Part shown: one piece after another, positions 1-5,425 of the stretch | Numbering within the stretch: the first letter of the stretch is position 1 | How the letters are laid out: the number at the start of each line of letters is the position of its first letter | NCBI GenBank assembly: GCA_003491925.1 | Contig: DNAU01000103.1 | Coordinates: 1 to 7,311 of the forward strand | Length of the DNA stretch: 7,311 nucleotides | Reading direction: 5' to 3' | From: Chloroflexota bacterium | Lineage (GTDB): Bacteria > Chloroflexota > Dormibacteria > Aeolococcales > Aeolococcaceae | Translations under genes and position numbers: made by a program | The notes under the pieces: model-generated | The model's database searches: none | The model's input: the letters and a program-made list of their open reading frames with translations, nothing else | Told to the model about the DNA's origin: nothing

Positions 1-531
1 CAGTTCCAGGGGGTCAGGTCAGATGGGCTCGCCGGACCGGTCTGTTCGGAGAGAGTGGTGAGCGCGCCGCCAGACCTCGACGGGATTCATGTCGGGTCGA
101 TTGTCGGCTAAGGCGCCGGCCGACTGACGGGTTTGATGCTTCGCTCAAGTGATGGTGAGAGCACCCTGGGTTGGCCCATTACCTCGGAATCACCCTCGAG
201 AACCCGCGCGGCGGCCCATTCAGGGGTCTCGAACGCCGAGGCTCGGGTACCCAGGTCCGTGAGCGCGCCGCCGACGCATATCTTGCCGCCGATCGCCCGA
301 ACGAGATGGGTTGCCCACGCTCGAAGCGGCCTTGGGCGCAACCTGCAAAACCGCTCTTGAGCTGCTCCCATCTTGCGGAACGGGCTACCGTGGCCCTGCC
401 CGGTCCTCGCGGGCTGCGCGTGCACAGCAAGCCGCGCAGGTCAGGCTCGGCCGAGATCGCAGCCGATCCTTCCCCGGTGCGCTTGTGAGAGGATCGGAGG
501 GATGCACCGACGTGGGTCACGGTAGGCGCAG
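1..531. other. Region with no supportable gene (possible degenerate coding traces)
   Basis: All six frames were read. Frame 1 is open from base 1 to a TAA at 109-111 (36 codons), so the 3' end of a gene entering from the left is possible, but the peptide resembles nothing I know. On the minus strand, 425 down to 108 has a protein-like middle section (around AIGGKICVGGALTDLGTRAS, then FETPEWAAARVLEGDSE) with GC-biased third positions, but its ends are arginine/proline-rich and unconvincing. It could be a decayed gene. The overlapping plus-strand frames at 133-360, 171-488 and 311-535 look like shadows. A 14-base exact direct repeat (GTGAGCGCGCCGCC) lies at 58-71 and 259-272. No tRNA, terminator or mobile-element end was recognised. 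Confidence 0.5.
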
Positions 532-1155
532 GTGATTGCCCGAACTCGTCTGGTGGCCTGTCTGGCGAGCGGACTGGCGGCCTTCGCAGTAGCCATCCTG
601 CTCAGCCCTTGGCAGATCGCCGACCTGGTCGGCTGGGACGTTGCCGGGGCGGTGTTCGTCGCGTCGGTGCTGGTGAGCACGCGAGGGAAGGATCCTGCGC
701 AGACCAGAACTATGGCGGTCATGGAGGACAACTCGAGGGTCGCCGCCGACGCCATCCTCATCGGCGCTAGCATCGCCAGCCTGGTCGGTGTGGGCCTTGC
801 TCTTGTCAAGGCTGGAAGCGAGCAGAACCCCGCCCACACCCTCATCACCGCGCTTGCGTTTCTGAGTGTCGTGGTGTCCTGGTCCTCTGTCCACACCGTC
901 TTCACCCTTCGCTACGCCCGGCTGTATTACCAGGCTGGGGGCGGTATCGACTGGCATTCCGGTGACCTGCCTGACTTTGGTGACTTCGCCTACATCGCAC
1001 TGACTCTCGGCATGACCTTCCAGGTCTCTGACACGGACATCAACTCCAAACCGATTCGCAAGGCTGCCCTGCGCCACGCGGTGCTGTCATACCTCTTCGG
1101 CGTGGTGATCCTGGCGACGACCATCAACGTGGTGGCCAGCCTCCTTTCCAGGTGA
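532..1155 (+). CDS. DUF1345 family integral membrane protein
   Basis: This 207-residue protein matches DUF1345, a family of small inner-membrane proteins of unknown function, at about the usual family length. The signature is in the C-terminal half: RYARLYYQAGGG (127-138), then DFAYIALTLGMTFQVSDTDI (151-170), a basic stretch, and a last membrane helix ending NVVASLLSR. Hydrophobic segments lie roughly at 7-25, 35-49, 72-93, 104-125, 151-165 and 182-205, so five or six helices. An in-frame TAG at 523-525 excludes any longer form, making GTG 532 the first possible start. It has no good ribosome binding site; the GGAGG at 496-500 sits too far upstream and next to a 7-codon ORF (502-525). Third codon positions are less GC-biased than in genes to the right. 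It stands alone and converges on the TetR remnant. Family assignment is firm; function is unknown. Confidence 0.85.
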   Translation: MIARTRLVACLASGLAAFAVAILLSPWQIADLVGWDVAGAVFVASVLVSTRGKDPAQTRTMAVMEDNSRVAADAILIGASIASLVGVGLALVKAGSEQNPAHTLITALAFLSVVVSWSSVHTVFTLRYARLYYQAGGGIDWHSGDLPDFGDFAYIALTLGMTFQVSDTDINSKPIRKAALRHAVLSYLFGVVILATTINVVASLLSR

Positions 1156-1239
1156 ACGTGCCCCGCGAGCGGTATTCCGAGTCATCGGCGTCTCACGGCC
1201 CAACTCGAGATCGTCGAGGCCCCTGAAGATCAGTCCGTG

Positions 1240-1608
1240 TCAGCACAACGCATTGGCCGCTTTGCAATTCGACGATTGTTCGCCGTGCGACCTCGCTGAA
1301 CCCTGGCCGTCGGTCGTGTCGCTCCAGCGCTCATAGGCGATCCGCAAGGCGAGCGCACCCGGCTCCGCGGCCACAAGCGCGGTCGGGTCGGGAACGCCGC
1401 GCTGCTTGAGCGCGCCGGTCATGGAGAGGCGAGCGCGACTCCTTTCAGCGCCTCGCGCTCCTGCAGTTCCGGGTTGGCCGCGATCACCGCCCGCCAGCGA
1501 GCGCTGAATTCGCGGAGACCTGGGCCCTTGGCACTTGACGATTGTGGCAAGTTCGATGCGCCGGGCCGCACGCTGCCCCATCTGACCCGCGCCGTCTGGT
1601 GGGCCCCG
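1240..1608 (-). pseudogene. TetR-family regulator remnant (C-terminal domain only, two frameshifts)
   Basis: Read on the minus strand, pieces in two frames join into a typical TetR C-terminal domain (MftR_C-like). Frame A gives ARRIELATIV (about 1567-1537). Near 1530-1536 the match moves to a second frame, giving GLREFSARWRAVIAANPEL and then QEREALKGVALAS (about 1520-1425). That frame hits TGA near 1420. Near 1425 the match returns to frame A with MTGALKQRGVPDPTALVAAE and GALALRIAYERWSDT, ending at TGA 1240-1242. The N-terminal helix-turn-helix that every TetR protein needs is absent: the sequence on that side is the intact 3' end of the transporter, whose stop codon is at 1609-1611. Two compensating indels plus the loss of the DNA-binding domain mean it is not functional. 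An intact ancestor may have regulated the adjacent transporter; that is inference. Sequencing error could explain the frameshifts but not the missing N-terminus. Confidence 0.72.
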
Positions 1609-2640
1609 TCATGCACGCCCGGACCGGTCGGGCAGGGGAGGCGCGTTGGGCTTCCCTCCGGCCCTCAGGAGGGTGACCGGCTGCCAGAGCATGGCCAGCA
1701 GCACCACCGCCCAGACCGCGAAGCCGGCCCAGGTCCAGATGCGGGCGAATTGGCTGATCGGGGCGAGCCCGAGGGTGCTGCCGATGGCGAAGCTGCAGGC
1801 GGCGTACATGCCGACCGGGAAGACCGTGGACCACCGCCTCACGCCATAGGAGCCGCGTGGCGAGATCAGCTCGGTGACGAGCAGGACGGGCAGCCAGCAG
1901 GCCGCGGAGACCCAGAGGACCAGGGAGGCCCCTCGGAGCGCGGTCCCCCCGCCCAGCAGGTGCAGCGTGTTCGCCACCTGGGCCGTCCCGGCACAGGCCA
2001 GCGCGGAGATGGCGAGGGCTCCGCCCGCCACCCACTGATCGCCGCGGCCGACCAGGAGCTGGTGGAGGTCGAAGCGCCAGATGACGAAGCCGTAGAAGAC
2101 GATGCCGAGGGTCAGGGGGACGACGCTCGCGAACACCAGCCACCCCACGCGGCCCGTCAGTCCGAGAGCGGCCAGGAGGACCGCCAGCGACTCCGTGGAG
2201 ACGCTGAGCAGGAAGGATGCGCCCACGGTCGCGGTCACCCGGTGGCGCAGCTGCGGCCCCAGCAGCCCGAGCCACAGCAGCAAGGCCAGGACGAGCAGGG
2301 CCGCTCCCGCCCAGCGCCAGCCGAGAAGCGTGAGCCGGGTCCCGAGGACCGCGGTACCCGCCACCGCGGAGAGCCCGGAGGGACCGCCGCCTTCAGCGGT
2401 CGGGAACCGGCTGCGGCGCCGGAGGACCTGGGCGCCGCGGAGCACGCCGAGGATCGCCCAGGCGAGAGCCGCGACGGCCAGCGTGACCAGGGAGAGCAGC
2501 TCCTGGCCGGTCATCTCCAGGTCGATGGAGACGGTCCCGCTGCCCATCACCACCGCACCCGATCCCGCGGGGATCGCCCCGGCGACCCGGGCGCGCCCCG
2601 ACGCGGCACGGTGTTCCTGATGGTTGACCGAGGGCGTCAT
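1609..2640 (-). CDS. TDT family (tellurite-resistance/C4-dicarboxylate, SLAC1-like) transporter
   Basis: A 343-residue polytopic membrane protein. The N-terminal IPAGSGAVVMGSGTVSIDL (23-41) is the family's first-helix motif, usually written PG..A.VM.TGTVSI. Toward the C-terminus FPVGMYAACSFAIGSTLGLA (274-293) and the following WTWAGFAVWAVVLLAML match the last two helices of TDT/TehA/SLAC1 proteins. Hydrophobic segments recur through about 27-319, consistent with the family's ten helices. Such proteins move anions or dicarboxylates, or give tellurite resistance; the substrate here cannot be told. ATG 2640 was chosen because the conserved motif begins about 22 residues later; ATG 2646 is also possible. 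Neither has a clear Shine-Dalgarno, but TACTCT (minus strand, 2656-2651) fits a -10 box about 10 bases upstream. The broken TetR gene follows directly downstream. The plus-strand frame across 1474-2736 is a Gly/Arg/Pro/Glu-rich shadow. Confidence 0.82.
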   Translation of the reverse strand: MTPSVNHQEHRAASGRARVAGAIPAGSGAVVMGSGTVSIDLEMTGQELLSLVTLAVAALAWAILGVLRGAQVLRRRSRFPTAEGGGPSGLSAVAGTAVLGTRLTLLGWRWAGAALLVLALLLWLGLLGPQLRHRVTATVGASFLLSVSTESLAVLLAALGLTGRVGWLVFASVVPLTLGIVFYGFVIWRFDLHQLLVGRGDQWVAGGALAISALACAGTAQVANTLHLLGGGTALRGASLVLWVSAACWLPVLLVTELISPRGSYGVRRWSTVFPVGMYAACSFAIGSTLGLAPISQFARIWTWAGFAVWAVVLLAMLWQPVTLLRAGGKPNAPPLPDRSGRA

Positions 2641-2746
2641 CGGCATCCCGAGAGTAGCCGCGGGGGGAGCCGGCCCGGTCGGAGACGGCACTCGGCCGTG
2701 CGACCGCATCAGCCTGCCAGACCCATACCCGGCTAGGATCGTCGGC
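2641..2746. promoter_or_regulatory. Divergent promoter region between TDT transporter and orn
   Basis: These 106 bases separate two outward-facing genes, so they should hold both promoters. Toward orn, TAGGAT (2734-2739) fits the TANNNT -10 pattern and ends 7 bases before the GTG start; its AGGA part could instead serve as a weak ribosome binding site. Toward the transporter, TACTCT on the minus strand (2656-2651) ends 10 bases before ATG 2640. No -35 hexamer is clear on either side. Placement is inferred from geometry only. Confidence 0.45.
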
Positions 2747-3301
2747 GTGCTTGCCTGGATGGACCTCGAGATGACCGGGCTCGACCCGGGCCGGCACGTG
2801 ATCGTGGAGATCGCGACCCTGATCACCGACGACGACCTGGCAGTCGTCGCCGAGGGCCCCGACCTGGTCGTGCACGCCGACAGCGACCAGCTCGACCGGA
2901 TGGATTCGTTCGTGCGCGCCATGCACACCGGCTCCGGCCTCCTGGCCGCCATCGAGAGCTCGCCGATCTCGATGCGTGAGGCGGGCCGGCAGACCCTGAA
3001 CTTCCTCCGGCGGCACATCCGAGAGCCGCGTACCGTGCCCCTCTGCGGCAACTCGATCGGGACCGACCGGCGCTTCCTGGCGGCGCAGCTCCCCGAGGTC
3101 GAGGACTTCCTTCACTACCGGTCGATCGACGTCTCCAGCATCAAGGAGCTCTGCCGCCGCTGGTACCCCGACGTCCTGGCCGCGGCCCCGCCGAAGGCGG
3201 AGGCCCACCGCGCGCTCGACGACATCCGCGAGTCGATCGCCGAGCTCGCCTACTACCGGTCGACCATCTTCGCGCCCCCCCTGGTGGGCCTTCCTCGATG
3301 A
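2747..3301 (+). CDS. orn: Oligoribonuclease (DEDDh 3'-5' exoribonuclease)
   Basis: Orn degrades RNA fragments of two to a few nucleotides, including pGpG from cyclic-di-GMP turnover, to mononucleotides in the cytoplasm. The 184-residue product is close to E. coli Orn in length. All DEDDh residues are visible: D6 and E8 in WMDLEMTGLD (4-13), D107 in CGNSIGTDRRFL (100-111), and H154 with D159 in HRALDDIRESI (154-164). The Orn-typical YRSIDVSSIKELCRRWYP (124-141) is also present. GTG 2747 was chosen because Orn proteins start a few residues before the first DLEMTGLD motif; ATG 2759 would start at the motif itself, and the open frame back to 2624 encodes an unrelated Gly/Pro-rich stretch. Its stop overlaps the ATG of a 22-codon ORF that leads to the downstream amidohydrolase gene, suggesting a shared transcript. 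Confidence 0.95.
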   Translation: MLAWMDLEMTGLDPGRHVIVEIATLITDDDLAVVAEGPDLVVHADSDQLDRMDSFVRAMHTGSGLLAAIESSPISMREAGRQTLNFLRRHIREPRTVPLCGNSIGTDRRFLAAQLPEVEDFLHYRSIDVSSIKELCRRWYPDVLAAAPPKAEAHRALDDIRESIAELAYYRSTIFAPPLVGLPR

Positions 3302-3366
3302 GTGCTCGGAGCCGGCTGGCCGCCTCCGTGGGTTCCGCCCGCGTTCCGGTGCGGCTCCGCCCATGA
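3298..3366 (+). CDS. 22-codon micro-ORF bridging orn and the amidohydrolase (putative coupling peptide)
   Basis: ATG 3298-3300 overlaps the orn stop (3299-3301) as ATGA. The frame runs 22 codons, beginning MSARSRLAASVGSA, and ends with TGA 3364-3366, which overlaps the next gene's ATG (3363-3365), again as ATGA. The peptide is rich in Arg, Ala, Ser and Val, with no recognisable motif. Neither its start nor the next start has a visible Shine-Dalgarno, so ribosomes reinitiating in series would explain how the downstream gene is translated. It may equally be a chance ORF in high-GC DNA; the two matching overlaps are the only positive evidence. Confidence 0.35.
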   Translation: MSARSRLAASVGSARVPVRLRP

Positions 3367-4283
3367 CCGCGCCGGCGCGAACGCTGCGCGTTGCCGTTGC
3401 CCAGTACCAGCCGCGCATCGGCGACCCGGAGGGCAACCGGACGGCGGCCGTCGCGTGGGTGGAGGCGGCTGCGGCGGAGGGCGCCCAGCTCGTCGTCCTC
3501 CCCGAGCTCGCCTCCTCCGGGTACGTCTTCAGCGGCGAGGAGGAGGCTGCGGCGCTGGCCGAGGATGCCGACTCGGGGGTGACCGTCGCCGCCCTGGTCG
3601 AGGTCTGCCGCCGCCGCGGCCTGCACGTCGTCGCCGGGCTGGCCGAGCAGGGCGACGGCTGCCGCCACAACAGCGCCGTGGTCCTCGGGCCCGCGGGCCG
3701 GCTGGCCACCTACCGCAAGCTCCACCTCTTCTACGACGAGCAGTCCTGGTTCCGGCCAGGGGAGGAGCTCGTGGTCGTCGACCTCCCCACGGCCCGGGTC
3801 GGGGTCGCCATCTGCTACGACCTCTGGTTCCCCGAGGTCGCCCGCGCCCTCGCCCTCCGGGGGGCCGAGGTGATCGCCGTCCCGACCAATTGGGTCGCCT
3901 CCTTCCGGCGGCGCCTCCACGACGAGCACGGGTACTGCCAGGGCGACATCATGGCGATGGCCGCGGCGGCCGCCAACGGGACCGCCGTCGCCTGCGCCGA
4001 CCGGGTGGGGGAGGAGCGGGGGGTGACCTTCCTCGGGGCGTCGATCATCGTGGGGCCCGACGGCTGGCCCCTTGCCGGCCCGGCCAGCCCCGACGCCGAT
4101 CAGCTCCTGGTCGCCGATCTCGACCTGGACGCGGTGGAGCGTGCCCGCTGGCGGACGCCCCGCAACCACCTCCTCCGCGATCGGCGGCCCGACCTCTACG
4201 CGAGCGACTCGCCGCCCGAGGTGCGGGGCCGCGCCTCCACCGGGGCCGACGACGGCCCGCGCGCCGGCGGGACGCCCGGCTGA
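3363..4283 (+). CDS. Carbon-nitrogen hydrolase (nitrilase superfamily amidohydrolase)
   Basis: A 306-residue cytoplasmic hydrolase of non-peptide C-N bonds. The nitrilase-superfamily residues are in order: E48 in LPELASSGYVF (46-56), K119 in YRKLHLFYDEQSWFRPG (117-133) with a second glutamate E126, and nucleophile C151 in ICYDLWFPE (150-158). The stretches PTNWVAS (174-180) and GYCQGDIMAMAAAAANGTAV (190-209) are typical of aliphatic amidase/nitrilase-like members. Substrate cannot be assigned; omega-amidase-, N-carbamoylputrescine amidase- and R-amidase-like roles are all possible. The catalytic domain ends near DRRPDLY (273-279). The last 25 or so residues are a low-complexity Gly/Ala/Arg/Pro tail of doubtful importance. 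ATG 3363 lies a few residues before the first beta-strand (LRVAVAQYQP) and overlaps the micro-ORF stop, with no ribosome binding site. It probably lies in an operon with orn. Third positions are strongly GC-biased. Confidence 0.9.
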   Translation: MTAPARTLRVAVAQYQPRIGDPEGNRTAAVAWVEAAAAEGAQLVVLPELASSGYVFSGEEEAAALAEDADSGVTVAALVEVCRRRGLHVVAGLAEQGDGCRHNSAVVLGPAGRLATYRKLHLFYDEQSWFRPGEELVVVDLPTARVGVAICYDLWFPEVARALALRGAEVIAVPTNWVASFRRRLHDEHGYCQGDIMAMAAAAANGTAVACADRVGEERGVTFLGASIIVGPDGWPLAGPASPDADQLLVADLDLDAVERARWRTPRNHLLRDRRPDLYASDSPPEVRGRASTGADDGPRAGGTPG

Positions 4284-4290
4284 GCCAAGG

Positions 4291-4304
4291 GCCGCCTCAG
4301 CGGC
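4291..4304 (+). terminator. Weak hairpin after the amidohydrolase gene
   Basis: GCCGC (4291-4295) and GCGGC (4300-4304) can pair around a CTCA loop, 8 bases after the amidohydrolase stop. No U-run follows, and a 5-bp GC stem is common by chance in this composition. It is a possible intrinsic-terminator core only. Confidence 0.2.
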
Positions 4305-4311
4305 GACAACA

Positions 4312-4345
4312 TGATATAGTCACTATAAGGTGATGTGATAGTTAC
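4312..4345 (+). promoter_or_regulatory. AT-rich operator/promoter element upstream of the small hydrophobic protein gene
   Basis: An AT-rich island stands out in GC-rich DNA. It contains a perfect inverted repeat, TATAGT (4315-4320), C, ACTATA (4322-4327). It also has a direct repeat ATAGT(C/T)AC at 4316-4323 and 4338-4345, offset by 22 bases or about two helical turns. TATAGT itself reads as a good -10 box on both strands, and TATAAG (4324-4329) is a third candidate on the plus strand. The element ends about 60 bases before the next start codon. Promoter plus operator is the natural reading; the binding protein is unknown and no -35 box is clear. Confidence 0.5.
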
Positions 4346-4406
4346 TTCTGGGTCAGGGGGGCTGGCGCTCCGCTCCCGCCCGGTGGCATCACCAGGGAGG
4401 TCCCGC

Positions 4407-4562
4407 ATGGTCGCTCTGCTCCTGTTCCTCCTGCTCGTCCTGCTCCTCTTCGGGGTGGGCACGGCAGCTCACCTGCTCTGGTGGATCGCGATCATCCTCC
4501 TGGTGGTCGGGGCGGTCGGGTTCCTTGCCCGTCCGCGCGGGGGCCGCTGGTACTACTGGTGA
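4407..4562 (+). CDS. Small hydrophobic membrane protein (51 aa)
   Basis: Starting at ATG 4407, the 51-residue product begins MVALLLFLLLVLLLFGVG, continues AAHLLWWIAIILLVVGAVGF and ends with a short basic/aromatic tail, RPRGGRWYYW. It resembles the 'hydrophobic protein' / Lmo0937-type peptides common in actinomycetes, which share the LLWWIA core and the RWY.W end. Two membrane helices (about 2-18 and 22-42) with a short turn are predicted by eye. The function of these peptides is unknown; stress or envelope roles are often suspected. AGGGAGG at 4394-4400, 6 bases upstream, is a strong ribosome binding site and decides the start. The in-frame GTG at 4335 would add a Ser/Gly/Arg-rich extension and lacks such a site. 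The upstream AT-rich element probably controls it. It is likely monocistronic. Confidence 0.75.
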   Translation: MVALLLFLLLVLLLFGVGTAAHLLWWIAIILLVVGAVGFLARPRGGRWYYW

Positions 4563-4639
4563 TCGGCGGCTGATCCAATCAGTCGCCACGGCCAGGCGCT
4601 CCGTCTGACCCGCCGGCAACGGCCAGCCACCGTCTTAGA

Positions 4640-4666
4640 TGATCTGGTACATTGGTACCATGATCA
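4640..4666 (+). promoter_or_regulatory. Dyad operator overlapping the start codon of the small regulator gene
   Basis: The left arm, TGATC (4640-4644) then TGGTAC (4645-4650), pairs across ATTG with GTACCA (4655-4660) and TGATCA (4661-4666): eleven pairs with one unpaired base. TGGTAC also occurs as a direct repeat at 4645-4650 and 4653-4658. The dyad contains the ATG (4660-4662) and a TACATT hexamer (4648-4653) placed exactly where a -10 box would be if transcription began at the A of ATG. A protein bound here would block the promoter, so autoregulation by the encoded small protein is a natural guess. Confidence 0.6.
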
Positions 4667-4920
4667 CAGTTGAGCGGGTTCAGACGGGCGTCCGGATGGA
4701 GCGCCGGATGCTCAAGGTCCTCAAGGGCCTGGCCGAGTACCTCGACATCTCTCTGGGGGACCTGCTCGAGGGCATCGTGCTCCACGCCTTCGAGCAGAAG
4801 GTCCCCTTCAGCGACGCGACCATGGTGGTTGTCGGCCGGCTCAAGGAGGTGTACGGGCTGGACCTTACGGCCGCCGACAGCCACCACGTCACCAGCCTGG
4901 ACGAGGGAGGCGTGGGGTGA
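4660..4920 (+). CDS. Small hypothetical protein, possible ribbon-helix-helix-type regulator
   Basis: This 86-residue product has a short N-terminal strand-like segment, ITVERVQTGVRMERRMLKVL (2-21), then two amphipathic helices with a turn at YLDISLGDLLEGIVLHAFE (27-45), a layout like MetJ/Arc-type DNA-binding proteins. The later LKEVYGLDLTAADSHHVTSL (61-80) resembles a conserved tail I recall from uncharacterised actinobacterial proteins; its role is unknown. No catalytic motif is seen. ATG 4660 is favoured over the in-frame ATG 4639, because the added residues are encoded by the dyad itself and 4660 has TACATT at -12 to -7, fitting a leaderless transcript. Neither start has a Shine-Dalgarno. 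Its stop overlaps the GTG of the SRPBCC gene (GTGA), so the two are almost certainly co-translated. The DNA-binding role is inference. Confidence 0.7.
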   Translation: MITVERVQTGVRMERRMLKVLKGLAEYLDISLGDLLEGIVLHAFEQKVPFSDATMVVVGRLKEVYGLDLTAADSHHVTSLDEGGVG

Positions 4921-5378
4921 CGCCTTGTTCGCACGTCCAGGTGACCGGCAGCTTCCCGCTGGCCTTTGCCCCCGATGAGGCCTTCCCCCTCTTCACCCCG
5001 AGCGGCGAACGCTCGTGGGTGGATGGCTGGGACCCTCAGTTCCCCAGCCTGACGGCGGACGAGACCGAGCCCGGAACCGTCTTCACGACCGCCCACGAAC
5101 CGCATCTGACGACATGGGTCGTGGCGCGCCACGAGGGATGCCACCTCATCGCCTACGCGAACGTGACCCCCGGCGAGCGCGCCGTGTTGATCACCGTTGG
5201 CCTCGAACCGACCCCGACTGGGTCCACGGTTACGGTCACCTACGACGTCACCGCGCTGGCCCCGGCCGCGAACGTCGAGGTTCAGGAGTTCGCCGCCGGA
5301 TACGTCGAATACCTGGACGGCTGGCGGGACCGCATTGCCCGCCGCGGTGTCCCGGCGCTGGTGGCCGGCCGCTCCTGA
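4917..5378 (+). CDS. SRPBCC (START/Bet v 1-like) domain protein
   Basis: A single-domain protein of 153 residues with the SRPBCC layout. A first strand VQVTGSFPLAF (7-17) leads into PDEAFPLFTPSGERSWVDGW (19-38), the short helix pair with the family's 'P.GE..W..GW' motif. Antiparallel strands follow (about 52-113), then a long C-terminal helix, AANVEVQEFAAGYVEYLDGW (117-136). The fold makes a deep hydrophobic pocket for lipids, polyketides or other ligands and occurs in cyclases, hydrolases and transport proteins, so the ligand is not predictable. GTG 4917 overlaps the upstream stop by 4 bases and has GGGAGG at 4905-4910 with 6-base spacing, which fixes the start. Pairing with the small regulator-like protein suggests a ligand-sensing or co-regulated unit; this is inference. 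It is probably cytoplasmic: no signal peptide is seen. Confidence 0.8.
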   Translation: MTPCSHVQVTGSFPLAFAPDEAFPLFTPSGERSWVDGWDPQFPSLTADETEPGTVFTTAHEPHLTTWVVARHEGCHLIAYANVTPGERAVLITVGLEPTPTGSTVTVTYDVTALAPAANVEVQEFAAGYVEYLDGWRDRIARRGVPALVAGRS

Positions 5379-5389
5379 CCGTCCTCTCC

Positions 5390-5402
5390 GGACCCGTGGT
5401 CC
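5390..5402 (+). terminator. Short hairpin between the SRPBCC and proline dehydrogenase genes
   Basis: GGACC (5390-5394) and GGTCC (5398-5402) can pair around CGT, 12 bases after the SRPBCC stop. There is no U-run. With only 47 bases between the genes it may be incidental, though it fits a separate promoter for the next gene. Confidence 0.2.
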
Positions 5403-5413
5403 CGACGGAGGTC

Positions 5414-5419
5414 GATAAT
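5414..5419 (+). promoter_or_regulatory. -10-like hexamer before proline dehydrogenase start
   Basis: GATAAT differs from the TATAAT consensus at one base and lies at -12 to -7 relative to the A of ATG 5426, as expected for a leaderless mRNA. The GGAGG at 5407-5411 is 14 bases from the ATG, too far for a usual ribosome binding site. No convincing -35 box was seen. Confidence 0.45.
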
Positions 5420-5425
5420 CGGCGC

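Noticed and set aside
502..525. 7-codon ORF (MHRRGSR) with GGAGG just upstream, before the DUF1345 gene
   Set aside because: The GGAGG is only one base from the ATG, and the ORF is too short to separate from chance; no attenuator-like structure was seen.
517..1077. Minus-strand open frame antisense to the DUF1345 gene
   Set aside because: It is hydrophilic Asp/Gly/Arg-rich sequence with no motif; the plus strand carries the DUF1345 signature.
1474..2736. Long plus-strand open frame of 420 codons
   Set aside because: It is antisense to the transporter and is composed of Gly, Arg, Pro, Glu and Gln low-complexity sequence typical of a GC-rich shadow frame; the minus strand gives a clear membrane protein.
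2624..2746. Upstream ATG extension of orn
   Set aside because: It would overlap the start of the divergent transporter gene and add about 41 residues unlike any Orn N-terminus.
2393..3709. Minus-strand open frame of 438 codons across orn and the amidohydrolase
   Set aside because: It lies antisense to two well-identified genes and shows no family motif.
3141..4169. Minus-strand open frame of 342 codons
   Set aside because: It is antisense to the amidohydrolase gene and rich in Gly, Pro and Asp without motifs.
3302..4333. Plus-strand frame overlapping the amidohydrolase gene
   Set aside because: Its translation is Arg/Pro/Gly-rich; the frame starting at 3363 contains the complete Glu-Lys-Cys catalytic set.
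4639..4659. Alternative start of the small regulator-like protein at ATG 4639
   Set aside because: The seven extra residues are encoded by the dyad itself, and there is no ribosome binding site.
5015..5425. N-terminal extension of the proline dehydrogenase frame
   Set aside because: It overlaps the SRPBCC gene in another frame and is Arg/Pro-rich; family homology starts after ATG 5426.
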